The notes: generated from the sequence alone by a model not told the origin. Positions 18,431-28,020 are shown, counted from the first letter of the stretch. The stretch is 64,000 nt of DNA from Massilia atriviolacea (GCF_003953935.1 NZ_RXLQ01000011.1:124001-188000), one strand, 5' to 3'. Translations and numbers: made by a program.

Positions 18431-19915
18431 TTAATCGTGTTTGGTCGAAGAGGGAGAAGCGGCGGCCGGCGCCGGCGCAAGGAACAGGGCGCGCGCCTCG
18501 GGCAGCACGCCGACCAGCTTGAGCAGGGCGGCATAGGCAAGGGCGAAGGCGGCGCCGATCAGCACGGCTTCGGGCAGGGCCGCGCGCACCAGGTCGGCCG
18601 CATCGAGCAGCGCGGCCAGCGCGCCGGCGCCGAGGCAGGCGGCCAGGATGCGCAGCAGCGCGCCCCACTGCTGCAGGCGGCGCAGCGGCACCCCGGTCAC
18701 GCGCGCGACGCGCCAGAAGCTGAAAGCGTTGCCGGCGGCCAGGGTCAGCACATTGCCGAGCGCGGCGCCGGGCACGCCGAACAGCAGCGCGCCGGTGACG
18801 CCGGCGGCCAGGCTGACCAGCAGCAGGCAGGCGTCGGCGGCCAGCAGGAAGCGGCCCTGGTTGAGCACCACCGTCAGCGTGCTGACCTCGACCGCCACGC
18901 CCAGCAGGGCCAGGCAGTTGATGCGCATGACGTCGGCGGCGAGCAGGTATTTGTCGGTGTAGACCACGGTCACGATGTGCACGGCCAGCACGGCCGTGAG
19001 CATCAGGGTCGGCAGCAGCACGAAGGCGCTGGCCAGGTTGGCGCGCTGGTTCAGGCGCAGCATGCCGGCCTGGTCCTTGTTCGATTCGAGCGCGGACAGG
19101 CGCGGCGCGATGGCGTTGCTGACGCTGTTGCGCACCAGGGCGACCACCGGCATGATGACGGCGCCGATCGAAAAGGCGGCGAAGACGGCGGCCGGGAACA
19201 TGGCGGCCGCGACCCACTGGTCGGCCTGGCCGCGCAGCAGGAACAGGGCCGAGGCCAGGCCGAAGGGCACGCAATACACCAGCTGGGTGCGCAGGGCCGG
19301 CATCTGCAGCGGAAACACGCGCCAGCCGTAGTGGCGCCCGATATGCAGCAGCACCAGCGCCACCTTGATCGCGGCATAGGCCACCAGGGCGCCGAACACC
19401 ACGTCGGCGCGTCCGGACCAGGCGGCCGCGCCCACCATCAGCACGCGCAGCACGGCCAGCGCGACGATGGTTTTGGCCTGGCCGGCCACATCCCCGCGCG
19501 CATTCGGCAGGAACTCGATCAGGTTGGCCGCCACCCACAGGGTCAGGAAAGCAGGCATGAACCAGGCCGCGCTGTGCATGGCGCGCAGGCTGTCCGGCAG
19601 CAGCGGATTCCACGGCCCCAGCGCCAGGCCGGCGCAGGCGCCGCTGAACAGCAGCAACAGCAGGGTCTGGTGCACAAAGGGCGCGCGCGCCTGCCCTTCA
19701 TGGCGCGGCAGAAAGTAGAACAGGCTGCGCGGCAGCGCGAACGGCGCGATCGCCATGGCGGTGCCGATCGCCAGCCAGGCCAGGCGGTAATCGGCGAAGG
19801 CGCTGGTCGGCAACAGGCGCACCAGCGCGATCGGCATCAGGAATTGCAGGCCGAAATCGAGCATATTGGCGGCGGTCAGGGTGATCGCGCCGCGCTTCAG
19901 GCTGGCGCCGCTCAT
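18431..19915 (-). CDS. Wzx-like polysaccharide flippase (MVF/PST superfamily)
   Basis: 494 residues with about 12-14 hydrophobic segments along the whole length and the start LKRGAITLTAANMLDFGLQFLMPIALVRLL typical of oligosaccharide flippases. Expected to move the undecaprenyl-linked repeat unit across the inner membrane. The C-terminus is a short hydrophilic Ala/Ser tail. Presence of this, a Wzy-like protein and a Wzz-like EpsF makes the locus a Wzx/Wzy-dependent pathway rather than an ABC or synthase system. Confidence 0.85.
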   Translation of the reverse strand: MSGASLKRGAITLTAANMLDFGLQFLMPIALVRLLPTSAFADYRLAWLAIGTAMAIAPFALPRSLFYFLPRHEGQARAPFVHQTLLLLLFSGACAGLALGPWNPLLPDSLRAMHSAAWFMPAFLTLWVAANLIEFLPNARGDVAGQAKTIVALAVLRVLMVGAAAWSGRADVVFGALVAYAAIKVALVLLHIGRHYGWRVFPLQMPALRTQLVYCVPFGLASALFLLRGQADQWVAAAMFPAAVFAAFSIGAVIMPVVALVRNSVSNAIAPRLSALESNKDQAGMLRLNQRANLASAFVLLPTLMLTAVLAVHIVTVVYTDKYLLAADVMRINCLALLGVAVEVSTLTVVLNQGRFLLAADACLLLVSLAAGVTGALLFGVPGAALGNVLTLAAGNAFSFWRVARVTGVPLRRLQQWGALLRILAACLGAGALAALLDAADLVRAALPEAVLIGAAFALAYAALLKLVGVLPEARALFLAPAPAAASPSSTKHD

Positions 19916-19927
19916 CGCAGGCCCCCG

Positions 19928-20524
19928 CTACGCATCGGGATAATCGCAGTACTCGACATAGCCCTCGCTGCCCTTGGTCGAGATGACCCGGGCGGGAATG
20001 CCGACCGCGACCGCATTGTCGTCCAGGTCGCGCGTCAGCACGGCGTTGGCGCCGATGGCGCAGCCGTTGCCGACACGGATCGCGCCCAGCAGCACCGCGC
20101 CGGCGCCGATGTGGATATTGTCGCCCAGCACCGGCACGCCCTTGCGCGCGCCCCGGTTGACCTGGCCGATGGTGACGCCCTGCGAAATATTGCAGTTGCG
20201 CCCGATGCGCGCGTCGCGGCTGACCACGATGCCGCCGAAGTGGCCGATGTAAAAGCCGGGCCCGATCTCGGTGTCGTAGGGGATCGAGATGCCGAACTTG
20301 AAGCGGTAATGCTTGTGCATGAAACGGGCGGCGTAGTGGGCCAGCTTCCACAGGCCGCCGGCGCCGCGCGTGACGGCGGCCAGGCGCAGCCAGAACAGGA
20401 AGCGGAAACCCGGCACCATGCGGTAGGCGCGCAGGCCGGCGCGCCAGCCTGTGCGGCCTTCCAGGTGGCGATACAGGTCCGAGCGCCACAGCATGCGCAA
20501 GTGCTGGCGTTGTTGTGCGTTCAT
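19928..20524 (-). CDS. Serine-acetyltransferase-like O-acetyltransferase (left-handed beta-helix)
   Basis: 198 residues from ATG 20524 (ATGA overlap with the preceding glycosyltransferase). Residues ~1-80 are an alpha-helical N-terminal part as in CysE-like enzymes. Residues ~85-180 hold hexapeptide repeats: IGPGFYIGHFGGIVVS, IGRNCNISQGVTIG, GDNIHIGAGAVLLG, IGANAVLTRDL. The family includes WcaB-type acetyltransferases that O-acetylate sugars of exopolysaccharides with acetyl-CoA. The operon context favours polymer acetylation over cysteine synthesis. Confidence 0.82.
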   Translation of the reverse strand: MNAQQRQHLRMLWRSDLYRHLEGRTGWRAGLRAYRMVPGFRFLFWLRLAAVTRGAGGLWKLAHYAARFMHKHYRFKFGISIPYDTEIGPGFYIGHFGGIVVSRDARIGRNCNISQGVTIGQVNRGARKGVPVLGDNIHIGAGAVLLGAIRVGNGCAIGANAVLTRDLDDNAVAVGIPARVISTKGSEGYVEYCDYPDA

Positions 20525-21675
20525 GCGAGCAGCGCCGACAGATAGGGAGCGGAGACGGTCTCGGGCGCCAGGCGGGTGCTGGCGTAGGCGCGGCAACGCG
20601 CGCTGCAGGCGGCCAGCTGGGCCGGATCGGCCAGCAGCGCGCGCGCCGCGGCGACCGCGCCGGCGACGTCGGACACCGCCACGCCCAGTCCCAGGCGCGC
20701 GATGATGCCGTCCGGATCGAAGGTGGCCACCACCGGCACGCCGTTGGCCCAGGCTTGCAGATAGGTGTTGGGAAAGCCCTCGAAGGACGAGGTGTTCACG
20801 AAAATGCGGGCGCGCGCGAACAGGCTGCGCGTGGTGCCGTACTTGACCTGGCCGTGGAAGCGCAGGTTCGGCAGGCTGCGGCTGCCGGCTTCGGCGCGCG
20901 CGTACAGCTCGCGCTCGTCCGGGTGGGCGCCGCCGGCCATTTCGCAGACGTACTCGGGCAGCTCGCGCACGATGTCGATGAACCACTCGGGGCGCTTCAT
21001 CGAGCGCATATTGGCCAGCCACAGCAGGTCGGTGGCGCGCTCGGCGGGCGCAACGATGGTCTCGGGCAGGTCGGAGAACATGCCGGCCACCTCGGCATGC
21101 AAGCCGTAGTTCTTCAGCAGCAGCTCGGCCTGCTTGTCGGTCTGCGCCAGGATGGCGTCGGCGCGCCGCAGGCCGTAGTGATACAGCATGCGGTCGCGCG
21201 CGTTCGACAGCATCAGCGTCTCGGGCGCGCAATCGGCATCGGACGCGATGCGGAACACGAAGCGGCGCCCGTGGCGCCGGCAAAAGGCGGCGGCGATGCC
21301 GACCGTGGCGCCGGCGCAGCTGACGTAGTAGACGTCGGCGTCGGCCGCCTTCAGGCCGGCCCAGGTGGCGGTCAGGCGCGGCGCGAAAAAGCGCAGGCCC
21401 GGCAGGCCGGCGCCGAGGGCGAAGGTCTTGCGCACGGTGACGCCGCCGACCTGCTCGACCGGCTGCTGGCCGAAGTCGCCCACCAGCGAGGTGACCTGGT
21501 GGCCGCTGCGCGCCAGGTAGCGCGACATCAGCGCATGCTGCACTTCTTCGCCGCCGATATGGACTTTTTTTCCGTCCAGGTCGGCGATGACGCCCCAGGC
21601 GTAATAGTTCAGCATGCAAATGCGCGCCGATTTGCGCTGCATCGCATCGCCCTGCATTGAATCGATATCCGTCAC
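20521..21675 (-). CDS. Glycosyltransferase family 4, GTG start
   Basis: 384 residues starting at GTG 21675, which forms a GTGA overlap with the stop of the Wzy-like gene; Met6 and Met12 are alternatives. The N-terminal domain has KVHIGGEEVQHALMSRYL (Gly-rich loop), and LLWLANMRSMKRPEWFI starts the donor domain. The motif NTSSFEGFPNTYLQAWANGVPVVATF aligns with the GT4 E-x7-E block, but the second Glu is replaced by Gln. That is unusual for a catalytic or donor-binding residue, though related families tolerate it. Confidence 0.82.
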   Translation of the reverse strand: MTDIDSMQGDAMQRKSARICMLNYYAWGVIADLDGKKVHIGGEEVQHALMSRYLARSGHQVTSLVGDFGQQPVEQVGGVTVRKTFALGAGLPGLRFFAPRLTATWAGLKAADADVYYVSCAGATVGIAAAFCRRHGRRFVFRIASDADCAPETLMLSNARDRMLYHYGLRRADAILAQTDKQAELLLKNYGLHAEVAGMFSDLPETIVAPAERATDLLWLANMRSMKRPEWFIDIVRELPEYVCEMAGGAHPDERELYARAEAGSRSLPNLRFHGQVKYGTTRSLFARARIFVNTSSFEGFPNTYLQAWANGVPVVATFDPDGIIARLGLGVAVSDVAGAVAAARALLADPAQLAACSARCRAYASTRLAPETVSAPYLSALLA

Positions 21676-23189
21676 GTTGACAACTCGTCTTTCCGTAGGT
21701 CAAAGGGCTTGTCGTGCCAGGGCGCCGGTTCCCGATGCCGGTTCCTGTCCTTCATGCGGTACACGCCGCCGCAACCCATCAGGATGCCAAGCAGGATCCA
21801 GAAATACGATTGCGAAAACGTGGGAGTGAACATATCGTCGGTGAAGCCCTGGATGAACCACACCGGTATCATCACGGCGCCGCCGGCGAACATGCCTTGC
21901 AGGCTGGCGCTGGCATGCTCGCGCGAGAGGCGCAGGAATTCCCGCCGCACGAACAGCAGGAAGGCGAGCACGAAGCCGAAGCCGACCAGGCCCAGGTCCA
22001 TCAGGCCGCCCAGCCAGGCGCTGTGGGTCTGCGCCACCGGCAGCATCTTGTTCAGGCGCACGGGCGGGCTCCACAGGATCGAGCGCACGCCGTGCGGCAA
22101 GACCGGTTCTTCCAGCACATACGGCAGCAGCGGCAGCCAGATGCCGTCCAGGCGGCCGGCCGTGACGGCGCCGCGGTCGCCGTTGCCGACCCCGGTCAGG
22201 GCGCGTTCGAGGATCGGTTCGATCACCAGCGGGCCGATGCAGCCGGCCACGATCACGCCGATGATGACGGTCTTGACGCTGATGCGCTTCCAGAAATAAA
22301 TCAGGTTGACCAGGATGAAGCCGACGAAGCCGCCGCGCGAGAAGGTCATCAGCACGCACACGGCGAACACCACGGACGAGACGAACAGCAGGCGGCGCTG
22401 GGCGTCGCCGGCCCCGCGCAGCGAGAACAGGGTGAGCGCGTACAGCATGTTGAGCAACAGGCTCATCTCGTTGGCGTGCATGCCGAGGCTGCCGAGGAAG
22501 TCGCGCGCCAGGGGCGAGGCCAGCTGGCGCAGCGACATGCCCGAGCTCAGCAGCCGCCAGCCGACCAGGGCGCAGAAGATCCAGCCCGACATCAGCATCA
22601 GGTAAAGGAATTTTTCCGGCTTTTTGCTGTGGCGCACGGACAGCGCCACCAGCAGCGCCAGCAGCACCAGGAATTGCGGCTTGATGAACATGTCGCGCAG
22701 ATAGCCGAAGCTATCCTTGAACTGGATCAGGCGCTCGGCCTCGAAGCGCGGCGGAATCAGGCTCACGCTGGACATGCCGACCACGCAGGCGATGCCGATC
22801 GGCAGCACATACCAGGCGAGCAGGCGCATCGGCGCGATCGGATCGCGCCAGCGCCGCAGTCCGGCATGGACCACGTAGGAGACGATGGTCAGGAACAGGA
22901 TCAGGTTGAGCGGATTGAGGCCGCGGATGCCCAGCATTTCATGCGGGAAGAAGGCCAGCGCCGAGAGCGGCATGATGACGATGGCGGCGCCCACCCCGAC
23001 CCGGAAATCGAGCATGACCCACAAGCCGAGGGCGGCCATGATGACGGCCGCCGGCACCAGCACGCCCAGGGTCGGCACGGCAGCCCCGAACACGGCCGCG
23101 AGCACCAGCAGCGCGGCGATGCCGGCCACCGCGGTCGACTTGCCGCCGCCCTTGTAGCGGCGCGACTGGGGAACCGGGTGCTCGATCAT
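21672..23189 (-). CDS. Wzy-like polymerase / O-antigen ligase family membrane protein
   Basis: 505 residues from ATG 23189, chosen because AGGGG lies 4 nt upstream; an in-frame GTG at 23219 is a less likely start. About 12 transmembrane helices with a large periplasmic loop around residues 300-380. The segment LMTFSRGGFVGFILV matches the O-antigen ligase/Wzy (PF04932) signature. Expected to polymerise repeat units on undecaprenyl diphosphate at the periplasmic face. It comes directly after the exosortase gene. Confidence 0.83.
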   Translation of the reverse strand: MIEHPVPQSRRYKGGGKSTAVAGIAALLVLAAVFGAAVPTLGVLVPAAVIMAALGLWVMLDFRVGVGAAIVIMPLSALAFFPHEMLGIRGLNPLNLILFLTIVSYVVHAGLRRWRDPIAPMRLLAWYVLPIGIACVVGMSSVSLIPPRFEAERLIQFKDSFGYLRDMFIKPQFLVLLALLVALSVRHSKKPEKFLYLMLMSGWIFCALVGWRLLSSGMSLRQLASPLARDFLGSLGMHANEMSLLLNMLYALTLFSLRGAGDAQRRLLFVSSVVFAVCVLMTFSRGGFVGFILVNLIYFWKRISVKTVIIGVIVAGCIGPLVIEPILERALTGVGNGDRGAVTAGRLDGIWLPLLPYVLEEPVLPHGVRSILWSPPVRLNKMLPVAQTHSAWLGGLMDLGLVGFGFVLAFLLFVRREFLRLSREHASASLQGMFAGGAVMIPVWFIQGFTDDMFTPTFSQSYFWILLGILMGCGGVYRMKDRNRHREPAPWHDKPFDLRKDELST

Positions 23190-23220
23190 GCGAGCCCCTG
23201 GGCGTTCGGTGCGCCGCACA

Positions 23221-24828
23221 TCACGCAGGAGCGCCGATCAGCTTGGCGCGCACGGGCGGCGCCACGTGCTTCATCAGGTCGTTGACAAACGCATCTTGCG
23301 CGGCGAAAGCGGCCTTGTCGTCGGGCTCGATGGACGAGACGCGGAACAGGTAGCCGTCGGGAATGAAATCGGACAGCGCGTACTTGAGCTGCACCACCTG
23401 GCGGTCGAGGTAGCTGCGCACCACGCTGCTGCCCATGGTGAACCAGTAGGTGACCGGCTCGGTGCGCGGGCCATGGCTGGCCACCATGCGCGTGACCGGG
23501 ACCGGCAGGCCGTCGAACACCAGGTTTTCGTTGTGCAGGTCGCGGATCTGGAAGCCCTGGGCCGCGTAGCACACTTCCTGGCGGTGCGCGCGCATCGACT
23601 GGGTCTGGTTCGAACCGTAGGCGATGGTCAGCATCACGCGCTGGCCGCGGCTGTTGATATAGGTGCGCGACAGGGTCTGGCTGTAGATGGTCGCCACTTT
23701 TTCCTGCTGCACCGAGGACGGCACCATGGCCACGGCGTCGGGATCGATCTTCCAGTCGCCGAAGGCGCCCGGGATGCTGGTTTCCAGCACGATCGCCGGT
23801 TCGCTATCGGCCAGCATTTTCTGCGGCTTGATGGCGACCGTCGCCAGCAGGGCCGCGCCCATCAGCAGCGCGGCGGGAATCGCCATGCGCAGCGGGCCGT
23901 AGTCGGCCGACAGGGCCGGCGGCCCGGCGTCGCTGGCGAACAGGGGCAGCGCTTCCTTGTCGGCGGCGCCGAAGCGCAGCAGCGAATCGGTGGCGATAAT
24001 GAGCAGCAGCGCCGACACGAACAGCACCATGCCGGCGAAGCCGTGCAGGAAGCCCTGCCCCGCCGCGTCGCCCAGGTGGTAGGTGATGAGCGTGAGCACC
24101 ATGACCCGGATCACGTTCGAGATGAAGGAGATCGGCACGATCAGGATCGCCAGGGTGACGTTGCGGAACAGCGAATTGTGGCGCACGATGTTCAGGTACA
24201 GCAGGCCCAGCGCTTCCAGGGTGAACAAGGTGTGCAGGCCGGCGCAGGCGTCGGCCACGAGCAGCTTGTACTGGCCGATCTGCAGGATCACGCCGCTGCG
24301 CGAGATCGGGTAGCCGACCCAGTACAGCACATTGCCGACCACCCAGGAGACCGCGGTCTTCATGGGCATGGTCAGCATGTCGACCAGGGAACCGGGCAGC
24401 GGCAGCATGAACAGCATGAAGAAGAAGGGAAACCACTGGGCGCGCAGCGCGCGCGTGCCGCGCATGAGCAGGATGGCCGCCATCAGGGTGCCGAGGTAGG
24501 AGCCGATCTCGAAGATGGCGATGCCCTGCGAGCGGCCGATGAAGTAGACGAACAGCGAGAGCACCAGCAGCGGCCAGCCCAGCGGACTGCCGCGCTCGCC
24601 TTCGCTGACGGCCAGCATCTGGCCCCAGTTGCGGTACAGCAGCCAATGCGAAATGCCGAGGATGATCGGGCCGTGCGCCTGTTCTTCGGTCGACCAGAGG
24701 CCGGTAAACATGTCGTAGAAGCTCGGCACGTACATCAGCAACAGGCCGAGCGCGATCGGCGCCCAGGACGGCAGCGCGCCGTTGCCGGACAGGCCGGCCG
24801 GCAGGGTCGACTTGGCCTGGGTCGTCAT
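23221..24828 (-). CDS. xrtB: Exosortase B fused to an EpsI domain
   Basis: 535 residues. Residues 1-~295 are a multi-pass membrane exosortase with the putative catalytic triad visible: Cys195 in VADACAGLHT, Arg241 in NVIRVMVL and His262 in LHGFAGM. Residues ~320-535 form a periplasmic EpsI (DUF3485) domain with GDWKIDPDA and VCYAAQGFQI. Exosortases are thought to cleave and sort PEP-CTERM proteins at the inner membrane, and XrtB typically occurs with EpsD-EpsL as here. It shares an ATGA overlap with epsG. No PEP-CTERM substrate is encoded in this window. Confidence 0.9.
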   Translation of the reverse strand: MTTQAKSTLPAGLSGNGALPSWAPIALGLLLMYVPSFYDMFTGLWSTEEQAHGPIILGISHWLLYRNWGQMLAVSEGERGSPLGWPLLVLSLFVYFIGRSQGIAIFEIGSYLGTLMAAILLMRGTRALRAQWFPFFFMLFMLPLPGSLVDMLTMPMKTAVSWVVGNVLYWVGYPISRSGVILQIGQYKLLVADACAGLHTLFTLEALGLLYLNIVRHNSLFRNVTLAILIVPISFISNVIRVMVLTLITYHLGDAAGQGFLHGFAGMVLFVSALLLIIATDSLLRFGAADKEALPLFASDAGPPALSADYGPLRMAIPAALLMGAALLATVAIKPQKMLADSEPAIVLETSIPGAFGDWKIDPDAVAMVPSSVQQEKVATIYSQTLSRTYINSRGQRVMLTIAYGSNQTQSMRAHRQEVCYAAQGFQIRDLHNENLVFDGLPVPVTRMVASHGPRTEPVTYWFTMGSSVVRSYLDRQVVQLKYALSDFIPDGYLFRVSSIEPDDKAAFAAQDAFVNDLMKHVAPPVRAKLIGAPA

Positions 24829-25703
24829 TTGAAATCCACCAGCACCGAGCCGACCACCACGGCGCCATTCTGGGCAACCTGTTCGGCCAGGGCGTTGACG
24901 TCGCCCATATGGGTCTTGTTCTTGCGCGCGACGATCAGCACGCCGCCGGTGCGGGCGGCCAGCACCAGGGCGTCGAGCCCGGTCTGGCTGGCGGCCACGT
25001 CGTAGAGGGTGACATCGTACTTGGATTCGAGCTGGGCGTTGAGCCCGGCGAAATTGCTGCGGCTGAGCAGTTCCTGGGGATTCGGCGGCAAGGTGCCGGC
25101 GCCCAGCACCGACAGGTCGACGAAGGACCCGACATGGGCGGTGACGTCGAGCTCGGCGCGGCCGGCCAGGATATCGGACAAGCCCTGTTTGCCGGGAATG
25201 TTAAAGATGGCGTGCTGGGACGGTTTGCGCAGGTTGGCGTCGACCAGCAGGGTGTGTTCGCCGAGCTGGGAAAACACCACCGCCAGGTTGGCCGCGAACA
25301 GGCTGGCGCCGTCGCCGCGGTCGATCCCGACCACGGTGAGCGACTTGCGTCCGCGCGCGAACCAGCGCAGCATCAGCTGGCTGCGCACCGCGCGCAGGGT
25401 CTCGACCTGCGGGCTGAAGGGATCGTAGGCCGCCACCAGGTGCGGCGAATAGTTGCCCTCGCCCGGCTGCAGGTAGGGATAGTCGAACTGGCGCGCCAGC
25501 ACCTGCTGGATGTCGGCCTCGTTGATCAGGCCCAGGCGCTGGGCCGCTTCGCCGAAGCGGATCCCGAGTTCCTTCTGCATGCGCAGCACGCGCTCGGCGT
25601 TCTCGGGCGTGATCTTGCCCGATTCGAGCAGCATGCCGCCGATGCTCGAATCGGCGCGTTTCATTTTTTCGGAGGCGGCGAGGGACAGCTCGGTCTGCGT
25701 CAT
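24825..25703 (-). CDS. epsG: EpsG-family chain-length tyrosine-kinase homologue with degenerate P-loop
   Basis: 292 residues. An N-terminal helical domain (residues ~15-80, ITPENAERVLRMQKELG) resembles the GspE/PilB N-domain-like part of this family. The C-terminal ParA/BY-kinase-like ATPase begins near residue 120. The Walker A region reads GIDRGDGASLF with Ala133 where Lys is expected, and the Walker A' region reads LLVDANLRKP with Asn157 where a second Asp is expected. There is no C-terminal tyrosine cluster. It is likely a regulatory or structural partner of EpsF rather than an active kinase. Gap to epsF is 32 bp. Confidence 0.85.
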   Translation of the reverse strand: MTQTELSLAASEKMKRADSSIGGMLLESGKITPENAERVLRMQKELGIRFGEAAQRLGLINEADIQQVLARQFDYPYLQPGEGNYSPHLVAAYDPFSPQVETLRAVRSQLMLRWFARGRKSLTVVGIDRGDGASLFAANLAVVFSQLGEHTLLVDANLRKPSQHAIFNIPGKQGLSDILAGRAELDVTAHVGSFVDLSVLGAGTLPPNPQELLSRSNFAGLNAQLESKYDVTLYDVAASQTGLDALVLAARTGGVLIVARKNKTHMGDVNALAEQVAQNGAVVVGSVLVDFK

Positions 25704-25735
25704 GGTGTTTCCTATTGTTGGTTCGGGCGCGCGGA

Positions 25736-27142
25736 CTAGCCCAGGCGCAGGCGGCGCGGCAGCAGCGAATTGATCGCGCTGTAGCGGCGCTTGGACGCGG
25801 TCCAGTCGATCACGCCGAGCACCGGCATCTGCAGCACTTCGGCCATATCGGTTTCGGAACGCACGCGGCGGTCGATCATTTCGGTCAGCAGGGCGAAGCC
25901 CAGGCCCAGCATCACGCCCAGGAAGGCCGAGAGCATGGTGTTGAGCATCACGCGCGGGCCGTTGGCGCCGAGCGGCGCGGTGGCCGGGTTGAGCACGGCG
26001 ATGTCGGACTGCTCGGACGCGCCTTCGATGCGGGTCTGCGAGAAGCGCTGCGAGGTGGCGTCGAAGGCGCGCTGGGCGCTCTCGACATCCTTGACCAGCA
26101 CGCCCAGTTCGTCGCGGCTGCGGTTCAGTTCCAGTACCTTGGCCTTCTGGGCCGCCAGCGCCGCGCGCACCGCCGCTTCGCGCTGCTGCAGGATGGCGGC
26201 GTTATTGCCGACGCTGCTGGACGCGGAACGCTGCTGGGTGGCCAGGTTGGCGTTGATCTTGTCGACTTCGGCCTTGATGCTCAGGTATTGCGGATGGTTC
26301 ACACCGAGGCGCTGGCCGGCTTCGGCCAGGCGCGATTCGGCGCCGGCCAGCTGCACCTTGAGGTTCTGGACCAGCGGATTGGACGCCACGTCGGGCGAAT
26401 CGGCGCCGCGCGTGCCCTGCGCCATGCCCTGGCGCGAATTGGCTTCCATGGCCTGGCCCTGGGCCGCGACCAGCTGGGCCGACAGGTCGTTAAGGCGGTT
26501 CGATTCGACGTCGAGGCGGTTGTCGACGCTGACGATGCCATTGTCCTGCTGGTACTTGGAGAGCCGGCTCTGGGCCGCTTCGACGTTACCGCGCAGCATT
26601 TTGGTCTGTTCGTTGAAGTAGGCTGCCGCCTTTTTCATCGGCTCGACCTTGAGCTCGATGCTCAGCTTCTGGTATTCCTCGGCGAAGGCGTTGGCCACGG
26701 CCGCCACGAACTGCGGATCGGCGCCCTTGAAGTTGATCTCGACCACGCTGCTTTCGCGCGAGGGAACCACGTCCAGCTTGAGCAGCAGCAGGCTGGCCAG
26801 CCAGTCGCGCACCGTGCCCTTGCCGCCGGTGGCTTTGCGGAACTGCTCGACGACGGTCGGGTTTTCCGCCATTTTCAGCTGGTCGACCACCCGGGCCGCC
26901 ACATTCTTGCTGCTGATGATATCGATCTGGGTCGCCATATAGCCCGGCAACAGCTGGCTCGGCATGGCGATCCCGGTCAGCGGATCGACGCCCTTGTAAT
27001 TGAGCAGCACGGACGCCGTCGCCTGGTAGGTCTTGGGCATCGACAGGCTGACCATCAGGGTCAGCGTGACGGTGACCAGCAAGGTAGCGAGGATGATGTA
27101 CTTGCGCGCATACAAAATCAGCAGGAACTGGGATAGATTCAT
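25736..27142 (-). CDS. epsF: EpsF chain-length determinant (Wzz-like)
   Basis: 468 residues with the Wzz architecture: TM1 near residues 12-34, a long periplasmic coiled coil (about 160-400), TM2 near 405-430, and a cytoplasmic tail. The N-terminal start is [32 protein letters not shown] before TM2 is the Pro-rich motif of polysaccharide co-polymerases. It sets polymer length with EpsG and connects to the EpsE exporter. No kinase domain is fused, so EpsG is the separate cytoplasmic partner. Confidence 0.9.
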   Translation of the reverse strand: MNLSQFLLILYARKYIILATLLVTVTLTLMVSLSMPKTYQATASVLLNYKGVDPLTGIAMPSQLLPGYMATQIDIISSKNVAARVVDQLKMAENPTVVEQFRKATGGKGTVRDWLASLLLLKLDVVPSRESSVVEINFKGADPQFVAAVANAFAEEYQKLSIELKVEPMKKAAAYFNEQTKMLRGNVEAAQSRLSKYQQDNGIVSVDNRLDVESNRLNDLSAQLVAAQGQAMEANSRQGMAQGTRGADSPDVASNPLVQNLKVQLAGAESRLAEAGQRLGVNHPQYLSIKAEVDKINANLATQQRSASSSVGNNAAILQQREAAVRAALAAQKAKVLELNRSRDELGVLVKDVESAQRAFDATSQRFSQTRIEGASEQSDIAVLNPATAPLGANGPRVMLNTMLSAFLGVMLGLGFALLTEMIDRRVRSETDMAEVLQMPVLGVIDWTASKRRYSAINSLLPRRLRLG

Positions 27143-27182
27143 TTAGCAACTCTCAATGTGGTGCGGCGGCCCGGGCCGGCGG

Positions 27183-27971
27183 TCAGAACCAGCTTTCCTT
27201 GACGAAAACAACATCGTCCACTTGCAGCACATCGTCCTGCCTGGCGTCGATCAGGCGGATCTTGCCTTCCGCATCGCGGCGCTTGATCACCAGGCCGCGC
27301 TCGGTGCCGCGCATGGACAGGCCGCCGCCGGCCGACAGGGCCTGCACCACGGTCATGCCGCGCTCGAGGCGGAAGGCGCCAGGACGCTGGACTTCGCCGT
27401 AGATATAGAACTTGGGCGCGCGTTCGACGTACAGGACGTCGTTGCCGGACAGGACATAGTCCTTGTCCAGCTGGCCGTTGCGGACCATCTCGATGACATC
27501 GATTTCCTCGCGCGTGGTCTTGCCGTCGCGGGTGCGGATCAGGCTCAGGCGGTCGCCGCCCTCGCTGTTGATGCCGCCGGCCATGGCCAGCAGGTCGATC
27601 AGGCTGCGCTTGCCTTCGATCGGATAGCGGCCCGGGCGGTTAACCTGGCCCAGCACCGATACCTGGCGGCTCTGCACCGCGGTCACGCTGACGTTCACTT
27701 GCGGCTTCTTGACGAAGTTGCCCGCTTCCAGCAGGGACGCGATCTTCTTTTCCGCCGCGGCGGCCGACAGGCCGGCCACCGGCACCTGGCCGATCAGCGG
27801 ATAGCTGATGTTGCCGCTTTCGCTGACGCGCGCTTCCAGGGTCAGGTCGGGGCTGCCGTAGACGGAGACCTTGAGCACGTCGCCCGGTCCGAGCGGCAGG
27901 TCGGCCGCCATGGCGGCGCCCATCGTCATCGTGGTCAGGAAAGCCATCAGGCCATGGAGCAGTTGTTTCAT
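27183..27971 (-). CDS. epsE: EpsE polysaccharide export protein (Wza-like)
   Basis: 262 residues with a signal peptide (cleavage after AMA). The PES export domain is marked by LGPGDVLKVSVYGSPDLT and SGNISYPLIGQV. Two SLBB domains follow, marked by VSVLGQVNRPGRYPI and FYIYGEVQRPGAFRLE. No lipobox is seen, unlike E. coli Wza, so it may be non-lipidated. It forms the outer part of the export channel with EpsL and EpsF. SD GAGG lies 9 nt before the ATG. Confidence 0.9.
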   Translation of the reverse strand: MKQLLHGLMAFLTTMTMGAAMAADLPLGPGDVLKVSVYGSPDLTLEARVSESGNISYPLIGQVPVAGLSAAAAEKKIASLLEAGNFVKKPQVNVSVTAVQSRQVSVLGQVNRPGRYPIEGKRSLIDLLAMAGGINSEGGDRLSLIRTRDGKTTREEIDVIEMVRNGQLDKDYVLSGNDVLYVERAPKFYIYGEVQRPGAFRLERGMTVVQALSAGGGLSMRGTERGLVIKRRDAEGKIRLIDARQDDVLQVDDVVFVKESWF

Positions 27972-28020
27972 TTGCTTTACCTCTAATCAGTGTCAGTTGT
28001 CGGAACGCCGCGCGGGCCGC

